13,506 nt of DNA from Ardenticatenales bacterium (GTDB lineage: Bacteria; Chloroflexota; Anaerolineae; Promineifilales; UBA4811). Location of the stretch: assembly GCA_013139935.1 (NCBI GenBank), contig WSZX01000004.1, forward strand, positions 1 through 13,506. The letters are read 5' to 3'. The notes under the pieces are model-generated. The model saw only the letters and a program-made list of their open reading frames with translations, ran no database searches and had not been told where the DNA came from. The first letter of the stretch is position 1; each line of letters begins with the position of its first letter. Shown here one piece after another: positions 1-6,508 of the stretch. The translations under genes were made by a program, and so were the position numbers.

Positions 1-1122
1 CGACACACCCTCCGTGGGAATAACAAAGCAGATAGATTGCTCCGATGAAGATTGGGAGATCATCAACACGCTGGTGCCCTGGCTGGCAACGGCGGAGAAG
101 GTGCGGGCGGCGATGCCAGGCACGCCCATCATCCCCCTCCCCTCGACCGTCACCATGCTTAACCTCCTGATGACGGTGACCGCCTTGACGGTGTCCGGTG
201 TGGCCTCGGGCTGACGATTGATGCGGGTTCCAGGGCAGGAGGGATTGAAGGTATTCTTGACCCATAATGGAATGCCGCATTCGACAACCGGCCGGATGGT
301 TCGAGGATGCAGCACTTTGGCCCCAAAGTAGGCCAGTTCGCTCACCTCACTGTAAGAGAGCACAGGGATAACCCGCGCGTCGGGCACTATGCGTGGATCG
401 GCCGTCATCACTCCGTCCACGTCGGTCCAAGTCCAGACCTCATCAGCGCCCAGGCAGTGCGCCAGGAGAGCGGCGCTATAATCACTACCACCTCGCCCCA
501 GTGTGGTCGTGACGCCGCCCTCCGTTGCCCCGATATAGCCGGTCACAACAGGGATAACCCCTTCGTCGAGCACCGGAGCCAGGCGGGCGGATACCTGGGC
601 CCGGGTGGCTTTCATTAGCGGCATGGCATTCTGAAAGGTTGCATCAGTGACGATCAGTCCAGTGGCATCCATCGCTGTGCTCTGTGCACCCCACTGCCGG
701 AGCAGGGCAGCCAGGATGCGAGCGTTGATCCGCTCGCCCAGCGAGGCAATCGCATCCATCGCGCGCGGAGTGACTTCCCCCAGAACATTGACGCTGCGGC
801 AAAAGCTCGCAAATCCCTCCAGGTACGAATTGACCGTAGCCGATAATTGGGCTCGCTCACCGTCCGCGGCCAATAGCTTGTCCACAGTATGATGGTGACG
901 AACGCGCAACTCTGCGACAACAGCCCGGTAGGTTTGGTCGTCGCCAGAGGCTGCCGTCAGCGCCCCACGAGTCAGGGTGTCGGTCACCCCGACCATGGCC
1001 GAGACCACCACGGCCTGGCGGTCCCACTCCCGAGATTGCTTCAATATGAGATGGGCTGCTTGCTCGATTGCTTCAGCACTTCCAACCGATGTGCCCCCAA
1101 ACTTGCTCACCAGTGTGGTCAC
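1..1122 (-). CDS. lysC: Aspartate kinase, ThrA/AKIII-like class (3' end outside window)
   Basis: Aspartokinase phosphorylates aspartate in the first step of lysine, threonine and methionine synthesis. 374 codons are visible without a stop. The start is a GTG: an in-frame TGA lies 9 nt upstream, a GGGGAGTGAGGAG ribosome site precedes it, and the family signature KFGGTSVG follows at residues 7-14. Other motifs are LGERINAR (128-135), GRGGSDYSAA (209-218), WTDVDGVMTADPR (232-244) and ELAYFGAKVLHPRT (262-275). An ACT regulatory domain begins near residue 322 (GMMGVPGIAARTFSAVASQG at 330-349, then ISQSSSEQSICF). This ACT type resembles E. coli ThrA and AKIII more than the Bacillus/Thermus alpha-beta LysC type. 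The gene may therefore encode a monofunctional kinase or continue into homoserine dehydrogenase (thrA); the window ends before this can be decided. It lies 140 bp after the second leuA-like gene and is probably cotranscribed, linking aspartate-family and branched-chain synthesis. Confidence 0.93.
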   Translation of the reverse strand, partial: MTTLVSKFGGTSVGSAEAIEQAAHLILKQSREWDRQAVVVSAMVGVTDTLTRGALTAASGDDQTYRAVVAELRVRHHHTVDKLLAADGERAQLSATVNSYLEGFASFCRSVNVLGEVTPRAMDAIASLGERINARILAALLRQWGAQSTAMDATGLIVTDATFQNAMPLMKATRAQVSARLAPVLDEGVIPVVTGYIGATEGGVTTTLGRGGSDYSAALLAHCLGADEVWTWTDVDGVMTADPRIVPDARVIPVLSYSEVSELAYFGAKVLHPRTIRPVVECGIPLWVKNTFNPSCPGTRINRQPEATPDTVKAVTVIRRLSMVTVEGRGMMGVPGIAARTFSAVASQGTSVLMISQSSSEQSICFVIPTEGVS

Positions 1123-1131
1123 TGTGGCTCC

Positions 1132-1239
1132 TCACTCCCCGCCGCGCGGGGCAAGATCAATGAGTTCTCCCAGCACACCAGCGGTCATTGCCTGGAGGCA
1201 TGCGCCAGGTCCCGATGTGGCCAAGGGGAACTCAAACAT
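1132..1239 (-). CDS. Possible small ORF (35 aa) directly upstream of aspartate kinase
   Basis: The 140-bp spacer between the second leuA-like gene and aspartate kinase holds an ATG ORF of 35 codons. It begins MFEFPLATSGPGACLQAMTA and ends in GGE. Its TGA stop lies 9 nt before the kinase GTG, inside the kinase ribosome-binding region and in the same reading frame. An AAAGGG about 10 nt before the ATG could serve as its ribosome site. The frame stays open further upstream into the end of the preceding gene, so this may be a chance ORF, a coupling or leader peptide, or the C-terminal remnant of a lost gene. I do not recognise the protein. It has no runs of regulatory amino acids (Thr, Lys, Leu, Ile or Val) of the kind seen in classic attenuator leaders. 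Third-position GC is only moderately raised. Confidence 0.27.
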   Translation of the reverse strand: MFEFPLATSGPGACLQAMTAGVLGELIDLAPRGGE

Positions 1240-1262
1240 GCCAACTGCACCCTTTCGCTTGC

Positions 1263-2936
1263 TCAGATCAGATTCTCGTCCCGCAGAATGCTCCAGCCCA
1301 TGACATCGCTGGCTGGGGCCATTCCGTAACGAGCCCGCATCTCATCCACGTCCCGGCGAACCTCCTCGGTGATCGCTTGGCGCCGTCTACCGGCTCGCCG
1401 TGCAGCCAGCAGCCGGTTGAGTGCAAAAACGTAGGCTTTGGCGCTGGCGATGATAGTATCTGGATCGGCGCCACGTCCCAGGAACACGCGTGTCATCCTC
1501 TCCTCCGTGTCTCCCACAGGCAGTTCCCCCTCAATGCGAACCGTTACCTTGGCCAGGGCATCCACCCCTTCTGTCAACGCCTCCACAGAGTACTCCAGCA
1601 ACTCGTTGGACACTTTGATGATGCTGTCAATTGCCTTGAATGTGGCATCTACGGGTCCGTTGCCGTGGCAAGTTGCCCATACTGCTTCTTCCTCTGGCCC
1701 CTGTAAGCGGACGGCTGCAACGGGCAATGTGCTGGTCCCGCAGGTGACCTGTACCTCTTCCAGTTCGAAAGTCTCCTTCATATACACCATCGTCTCACCG
1801 CTGACGATGCCCTCCAAATCACGGATTTCCAGATCGGGTTTTTTCTTGGCCACATCGCGGAAGCGCTTGTAGACGCGCTCAAACTCCGCATCATCCAGGC
1901 TGAAACCCAGTTCCCCCAGGTGGCGGCGCAACCCTTCGCGCCCCGCCAACAAGGGGGTCCGGCTCGCCGCTTCCACGGCGCCAATCTCGGTGGGGTCAAG
2001 GACCTCCCTCTCGGCCCGCCCCCGCAGCACCCCATTCTGATACATGCCAGAAGTGTATGCAAATGCCTTGTCGCCGACGATAGCCTTGTGGGACTGAATT
2101 CCAATCCCGGTCAGGTGGCTCACGAGCCGACTGACGGGATGAATCAAGCGAGTGTTGACGCTGGTGGTCAAGCCTAGTACCTCTCCCCTGGAGTGGAGAG
2201 TCATGACGATTTCTTCCAGGCGAGCGTTGCCGGTTCGCTCGCCGATCCCGTTGACAGCACACTCTGCCTGGCGCGCGCCATTGAGCAGCGCCTCCAGGGT
2301 GTTGGCGGTCGCCATGCCGAGGTCGTTGTGACAGTGCACGGAAATGACTGCCTTGTCGATGTTGCGCACCCTCTCCCGAATGCCCCGGATCATCGCGCCC
2401 CACTCTGACGGCGTGAGGAATCCAATAGCGTCCGGGATGTTGACCGTGGTCGCTCCCGCGTCGATCACAGCCTCCAATACCTGATAGAGATAATCTACAT
2501 CAGCGCGACAAGCATCGGCCGCATAGTACTGCACGTCATCAACGCGACGGCGGGCGTGTCGAACAGCCTCAACGGCCATCTCCAGTGCTGCCTCTCGGGT
2601 TGTGTTGAGCTTGCCAACGATGTAGGAATCGGACACGCCCAGGCCGACCTGGATGCGTGGCCGGGCAGCGCCTCTGAGCACAACCGCGGCCACATCAATG
2701 TCCTCTTCGCGGGCGCGCGCTAGCGCACAGACCACGCTCTCCCGAATTGCATCGGCCAACCGTCGCACGGCCTGGTAATCACGCGGAGAGGAGATGGGGA
2801 ATCCGGCCTGGATGACATCCACCCCCATCTGCTCCAGCATACGAGCGATCTCCAGCCTCTCTTCGATGTTGAGGCCTGTGCCAGGCGACTGCCCGCCTCC
2901 ATAAAGCGTCGCGTCAGATACCTTGATCTGCTCCAT
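1263..2936 (-). CDS. LeuA paralog (2-isopropylmalate synthase-like) with degenerate active site
   Basis: 557 residues. The ATG follows an AAGGAG ribosome site, 79 bp after cimA. It has the full IPMS layout: a DRE-TIM barrel (about 1-275), linker subdomains, and a C-terminal LeuA allosteric/dimer domain (about 390-510, with HGNGPVDA at 424-431 and GRGADPDTIIASAKAY at 487-502). It aligns with the upstream LeuA without a gap through the barrel (offset 5), but key residues differ. DTTLRDGEQ becomes DATLYGGGQ (R17 to Y12, D18 to G13, E20 to G15). IEAG becomes IQAG (E48 to Q43), PRIH becomes PRIQ (Q96), AED becomes AAD (E145 to A140), and HSSGIHQDG becomes YTSGMYQNG (Y294, Y299, N301). The metal histidines H201 and H203 and N237 remain. 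Ordinary IPMS activity is therefore unlikely; a regulatory pseudoenzyme or altered chemistry is my inference. A charged tail (about 513-557) is absent from the first LeuA. The frame is intact and codon use matches its neighbours, so it is not an obvious pseudogene. Confidence 0.85.
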   Translation of the reverse strand: MEQIKVSDATLYGGGQSPGTGLNIEERLEIARMLEQMGVDVIQAGFPISSPRDYQAVRRLADAIRESVVCALARAREEDIDVAAVVLRGAARPRIQVGLGVSDSYIVGKLNTTREAALEMAVEAVRHARRRVDDVQYYAADACRADVDYLYQVLEAVIDAGATTVNIPDAIGFLTPSEWGAMIRGIRERVRNIDKAVISVHCHNDLGMATANTLEALLNGARQAECAVNGIGERTGNARLEEIVMTLHSRGEVLGLTTSVNTRLIHPVSRLVSHLTGIGIQSHKAIVGDKAFAYTSGMYQNGVLRGRAEREVLDPTEIGAVEAASRTPLLAGREGLRRHLGELGFSLDDAEFERVYKRFRDVAKKKPDLEIRDLEGIVSGETMVYMKETFELEEVQVTCGTSTLPVAAVRLQGPEEEAVWATCHGNGPVDATFKAIDSIIKVSNELLEYSVEALTEGVDALAKVTVRIEGELPVGDTEERMTRVFLGRGADPDTIIASAKAYVFALNRLLAARRAGRRRQAITEEVRRDVDEMRARYGMAPASDVMGWSILRDENLI

Positions 2937-3015
2937 TTCTCTTCTCCTTTCTCAATGTGCCACAACTGCCCATCATGACAAAACGCAAGAGTAGACGGCG
3001 GACAACAGTTCGTAC

Positions 3016-4638
3016 CTAACGACCGGTTGATTCCCGTCTCTTGTCGACTGTTACCTGTGCACGGTCCACCGCTGGTTTCTCTCGGTCGGCCAGCAGTGCG
3101 TATTCCAGGCTGTCGGACAACGCTTGCCAACTGGCCTCGATGATATTGGTCGAACTGCCGACGGTGGTCCACGCGAGAGGGCCGTTGGCTGAGTGGATCA
3201 GGACCCTCGTCCGCGCGGCCGTACCTGCCTGGCCGTCCAAGATGCGCACCTTGTAGTCTGTCAGAATCACATCCGCCAGGTTGGGGTAAAAGGGCAACAG
3301 CGCCTTGCGTACGGCCGCGTCCAATGCATTGACCGGTCCGTTGCCATCGGCTGCTGTGTGCATCACCTGGTCATTGACCCGTACCCTGACAGTAGCCTCG
3401 GCCGCCATGTTGCTGTTGTGGCTGCCGCGTACAATCACGTGAAAGTCGAGCAATTCGAATGGAGGCCTGTAACCCGGCTGGGTTCGACGGATGAGCAACT
3501 CTACCGAACCCTCTGCCCCCTCGAACTGCAGGCCCTGGCTTTCCAATTCCTTGATGCGCTGCAGTACCTGCCGGGTTTGCTCGCCTCCCTGCGGCAGTTC
3601 CAGGGAAAACTCTTTGGCTTTGTAAGCAATGTTGCTCTTGCCGGAGAGTTCAGACACGATCACGCGCCTACGGTTGCCGACCAGACCCGGTTCTATGTGC
3701 TGGTAGCTCTGCTCCCACTTGATCAGCGCGTTGACGTGCATTCCCCCCTTGTGCGCAAAGGCGCTGTGGCCCACGTAGGATTGGTGTGGCCGGAGGCTGA
3801 GGTTGGCTAACTCGCTCACATACCGGGCAGTCTCCGTCAGGGTGCATAGTTGTTCATCACTTGTGCAATTGTGCCCCATTTTTAGCTTGAGGGCCGGGAT
3901 GATGGAGCAGAGATTGGCATTGCCGCACCGCTCTCCGTAGCCGTTGATGGTGCCCTGCACATGCCCCACGCCCATTTCCACGGCAGTCAGCGAGTTTGCC
4001 ACCGCCATCTCAGCGTCGTTGTGGGCGTGGATGCCCAACGGCGTGGTGGTGGCTTCCTTGACCACGGCGATCGCGGCCGCCACTGTGGAGGGGAGCGCGC
4101 CGCCGTTGGTGTCGCACAGCACCAGCACGTCGGCCCCGGCGTCGGCGGCTGCGGCCAGAGTCTGCAGAGCATAATCCAGGTCAGCCCGGTAGCCATCAAA
4201 AAAGTGCTCTGCATCATAGATCACTTCTCGCCCCAGATGCTTGAGATAGCGGACGCTGTCGGCAATCATTCGCAGGTTCTCTTCCAGGGTGGTGCGCAAC
4301 ACCTTGTGGACGTGCAAGTCCCAGCTTTTTCCGAACACAGCCACGGCCGGGGTGTCAGCAGTCACCAGTGCTCCGATATTGGCATCTTCATCCACTAACG
4401 TGTCCGCCCGGCGCGTGCTGCCAAAAGCGGTCACGGTGGCCTGCTTCAGGCACAGTTCCGATGCTCGCTGGAAGAAAGCGATGTCTTTAGGGTTGGATCC
4501 GGGCCAGCCACCTTCAATGTAGGCCACGCCCAGCGCATCCAGTCGCCGGGCAATCTTGAGCTTGTCATCCACCGAGAAAGAGATGCCCTCTCGTTGTGCT
4601 CCATCGCGCAGGGTCGTATCATATAGTGCAACATTCAT
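3016..4638 (-). CDS. cimA: Citramalate synthase
   Basis: Condenses pyruvate with acetyl-CoA to (R)-citramalate, the first step of threonine-independent isoleucine synthesis. LeuCD and LeuB, encoded just upstream, can convert the product to 2-oxobutyrate. 540 residues, typical for this CimA family. The opening MNVALYDTTLRDGAQREG is characteristic: R11 and D12 of the DRE signature are present, with DGAQREG where LeuA has DGEQSPG. IEGGWPGSNPKD (41-52) is a family marker. Metal ligands are in IHAHND (H204, H206) and GYGERCGNAN (N240). FAHKGGMHVNALIK (294-307) is the catalytic His region. A LeuA-type regulatory domain follows, with HTAADGNGPVNALDAA. The ATG overlaps the stop of the ilvE fragment as ATGA, and its GAGGG ribosome site lies inside that fragment, so translation is probably coupled. 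All catalytic residues missing from the following leuA-like gene are intact here. Confidence 0.95.
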   Translation of the reverse strand: MNVALYDTTLRDGAQREGISFSVDDKLKIARRLDALGVAYIEGGWPGSNPKDIAFFQRASELCLKQATVTAFGSTRRADTLVDEDANIGALVTADTPAVAVFGKSWDLHVHKVLRTTLEENLRMIADSVRYLKHLGREVIYDAEHFFDGYRADLDYALQTLAAAADAGADVLVLCDTNGGALPSTVAAAIAVVKEATTTPLGIHAHNDAEMAVANSLTAVEMGVGHVQGTINGYGERCGNANLCSIIPALKLKMGHNCTSDEQLCTLTETARYVSELANLSLRPHQSYVGHSAFAHKGGMHVNALIKWEQSYQHIEPGLVGNRRRVIVSELSGKSNIAYKAKEFSLELPQGGEQTRQVLQRIKELESQGLQFEGAEGSVELLIRRTQPGYRPPFELLDFHVIVRGSHNSNMAAEATVRVRVNDQVMHTAADGNGPVNALDAAVRKALLPFYPNLADVILTDYKVRILDGQAGTAARTRVLIHSANGPLAWTTVGSSTNIIEASWQALSDSLEYALLADREKPAVDRAQVTVDKRRESTGR

Positions 4639-4796
4639 ATGCTTGCCCTCAACGCACCAGCGTCAGCCAATGCATACGCGCGGGTACCCTCCAAGGCACT
4701 GGACCCATAGTGCAGAACGCGGGCTGTCACGCGCACTGTTGCCTGTTCCCAGAGGATCAATTGGCCATCGATCCATACCTTGTTTGATTTCCGCAT
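4635..4796 (-). pseudogene. ilvE: Truncated N-terminus of branched-chain aminotransferase (ilvE remnant)
   Basis: The leuB-cimA spacer is a 53-codon ORF starting 2 nt after the leuB stop. Its protein begins MRKSNKVWIDGQLILWEQAT and contains LHYGSSALEGTRAY at residues 28-41. That is the hallmark N-terminal segment of class IV PLP aminotransferases of the IlvE type (family pattern W-NG---W--A-V-----LHYG-S-FEG-RAY). It stops at residue 53 (ATA TGA) just after that motif. The remaining roughly 250 residues of a normal IlvE, including the PLP lysine, are missing and are not found elsewhere in the window. The stop overlaps the cimA ATG by 4 nt, and the cimA ribosome site is inside the fragment. The likely origin is a deletion or rearrangement that joined cimA to a former leuB-ilvE junction. 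The stub cannot be an active aminotransferase; it may persist because translating it delivers ribosomes to cimA. The homology is clear to me by motif; the history is inferred. Confidence 0.8.
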
Positions 4797-4798
4797 GA

Positions 4799-5923
4799 TC
4801 ACCGGCATCTCATCTGTGTTGTGTCTTGTGTGAATGCCTCAACTACCAAATCACCCATCCTTGCCGTCGTCACGGCCGGCTGATCGGGAGCAGCGATGTC
4901 GGCTGTGCGGTGCCCGGCGTCGAGGACGGCCGCGACAGCAGCTTCCACTGCCTGCGCTTCTGCCTCCATCCCCAGGGAATGGCGCAACAGCATGGCGGCG
5001 CTGAGGATGGCCGCCAGCGGGTTGGCGATGCCCCGGCCGGCAATGTCAGGCGCAGAGCCGTGGATCGGTTCATACAGGCCAAAGCGTCCCTTTGCCATTG
5101 ATGCTGAGGGCAGGAGGCCCATGGAACCCGCCAGCACCGAGGTTTCGTCGCTCAGGATATCGCCAAACATGTTGCTGGTGAGAATCACGTCAAAGTCAGC
5201 CGGCCGCTTGATGAGATGCATGGTAGCCGCATCTACCAGCAGATGCTCCAGTTCCACATCGGGGTATTCCTCCGCCACCGCCTCCACGGTCAGCCGCCAC
5301 AGGCGCGAACAGGCCAGCACGTTCGCCTTGTCCACTGACGTGACTTTAGCCGGGACTGGCCGGCCTCGGAGGGTGCGCTGTCGTCCCCCTGCTATGCGAA
5401 AGGCGACGTGGGTGATTCGCTGCACCTCCGCACGAGTGTAAACCATGGTGTCCACTGCCCGCTCGCTTCCTTCCAGCCTGGGCGCACCAAAGTAGATGCC
5501 ACCGGTGAGTTCCCGGACGATGATGAGGTCAATGTCCCGCACCAGTTCCGTCCGCAGCGGTGATGCTTCCGCCAATGAAGGGTGCAGCCGAACCGGTCGC
5601 AGGTTGGCGAACAGTCGCAGTTCCTTCCGCAGTCCCAACAGGGCCTGTTCCGGTCGCACCGCGGCCCGCGGATCATCGTACTTTGGGCTGCCGACCGCGC
5701 CCAGAAGGACCGCGTCAGATGCTCTGCACAGCGCCAGCGTTGCCTCTGGCAGAGCCTTCCCCGTGGCGTCCATGGCCACGCCCCCCACCAATCCATGCTT
5801 CAGGTTGAACTGATCCCCACAGTGCTCTGCCACAGTGCGCAGCACCTTCTCTGCCTCAGCCGTCACCTCCAAGCCGATGCCATCGCCGGGTAGGATTGCG
5901 ATCTGATGTCCAGATTTGCTCAC
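4799..5923 (-). CDS. leuB: 3-isopropylmalate dehydrogenase
   Basis: NAD-dependent oxidative decarboxylation of 3-isopropylmalate to 2-oxoisocaproate in leucine synthesis; the same enzyme class handles 3-methylmalate from the citramalate route. 374 residues, slightly longer than usual. The GTG start follows a GGGAG ribosome site. Motifs are AILPGDGIGLEV (9-20), LLGAVGSPKYD (73-83), RPEQALLGLRKEL (90-102), NLRPVR (107-112), RELTGGIYFG (137-146), SVDKANVL (196-203), the metal aspartates in LVDAATMHL (D231) and NMFGDILSDE (D255, D259), and the NAD-binding GLYEPIHGSAPDIAGRGIAN (282-301). The segment between VAF (173-175) and VDK (197-199) is about 9 residues longer than in the Thermus and E. coli enzymes. 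It follows leuD after 81 bp; the ilvE fragment starts 2 nt after its stop. Confidence 0.96.
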   Translation of the reverse strand: MSKSGHQIAILPGDGIGLEVTAEAEKVLRTVAEHCGDQFNLKHGLVGGVAMDATGKALPEATLALCRASDAVLLGAVGSPKYDDPRAAVRPEQALLGLRKELRLFANLRPVRLHPSLAEASPLRTELVRDIDLIIVRELTGGIYFGAPRLEGSERAVDTMVYTRAEVQRITHVAFRIAGGRQRTLRGRPVPAKVTSVDKANVLACSRLWRLTVEAVAEEYPDVELEHLLVDAATMHLIKRPADFDVILTSNMFGDILSDETSVLAGSMGLLPSASMAKGRFGLYEPIHGSAPDIAGRGIANPLAAILSAAMLLRHSLGMEAEAQAVEAAVAAVLDAGHRTADIAAPDQPAVTTARMGDLVVEAFTQDTTQMRCR

Positions 5924-6004
5924 TCGACTTACTCCCTGTAGGATGCGACGCGTGATGCCTCAAACGAGCACGGAACACGAACACATGCCATTACATGCCA
6001 CCTC
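5924..6004. other. leuD-leuB spacer with short direct repeats
   Basis: This 81-bp gap carries ACATGCCA twice at a 10-bp period (5983-5990 and 5993-6000) next to a run of CACGGAA/CACGAAC-like units (about 5968-5984). A 13-mer covering the leuD stop (6004-6016) recurs in inverted orientation in the ilvC-leuA spacer (9382-9394). Such short degenerate units are common spacer sequence in some bacterial genomes. No promoter or terminator is evident, and the leuB ribosome site GGGAG lies at the left end. Confidence 0.35.
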
Positions 6005-6508
6005 TCACGTTTCACGGTCTTTTATCCGCCGCTGTGTGTACGGCACCAACCCACCCGCGTCGATAATCTTCATCAGAAACGGAGGATAAGGATCTGCCTG
6101 GTAGACGCGGCCGGTAGTCAGGTTGCGCACCTGGCCCATCCCCAGGACAATTTCCAGTTGGTGGCCCTGTTCCGTCTCGTCCACAGCGGCTGGACATTCG
6201 AGAACGGGGAGGCCAACGTTGATGGCATTGCGGTAAAAGATGCGGGCGAAACTGCGGGCTACCACGCAGCCCACCCCGGCTCCTTTGATTGCCAGCGGCG
6301 CGTGCTCCCGCGATGATCCGCAGCCAAAGTTCTCTCCGGCTACGATCAGGTCACCCGGCCGCACCGCGTCCGCAAACGTTGGATCTATGTCCTCCAGGCA
6401 ATGATGGGCCAATTCTTGTGGTGTCGAGACGTTCAGGTATCGCGCCGGGATGATCGCGTCGGTGTCGACATTGTCGCCGTGTTTCCACACTCTGCCCACT
6501 AGTTTCAC
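6005..6508 (-). CDS. leuD: 3-isopropylmalate dehydratase, small subunit
   Basis: Small (swivelling-domain) subunit of isopropylmalate isomerase. With LeuC it isomerises 2-isopropylmalate to 3-isopropylmalate, and citramalate in the CimA route. 167 residues is the short archaeal-type LeuD, not the roughly 200-residue enterobacterial form, and matches the LeuC type next door. Motifs are the opening GRVWKHGDNVDTDAIIPARY (5-24) and the substrate-loop GENFGCGSSREHAP (58-71), then VARSFARIFYRNAINVGLPV. The GTG start overlaps the leuC stop as GTGA, so translation is coupled, as expected for a stoichiometric heterodimer. No separate ribosome site is obvious beyond sequence inside the leuC end. Confidence 0.96.
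   Translation of the reverse strand: MKLVGRVWKHGDNVDTDAIIPARYLNVSTPQELAHHCLEDIDPTFADAVRPGDLIVAGENFGCGSSREHAPLAIKGAGVGCVVARSFARIFYRNAINVGLPVLECPAAVDETEQGHQLEIVLGMGQVRNLTTGRVYQADPYPPFLMKIIDAGGLVPYTQRRIKDRET

Noticed and set aside
307..618. Plus-strand ORFs across the window (for example 307-618, 3193-3810, 6598-7500, 12133-12780)
   Set aside because: Each lies opposite a minus-strand gene with clear family motifs; their translations show no recognisable domain. They are antisense shadows of GC-rich coding sequence.
2937..3015. Promoter in the cimA to leuA-like spacer (TTGTCA at the -35 position)
   Set aside because: No acceptable -10 hexamer follows at 16-18 bp, so the match is probably chance.
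5929..5991. 20-codon ORF in the leuD-leuB spacer
   Set aside because: It lies in repeat-like sequence, has no ribosome site, and is too short to support without conservation.
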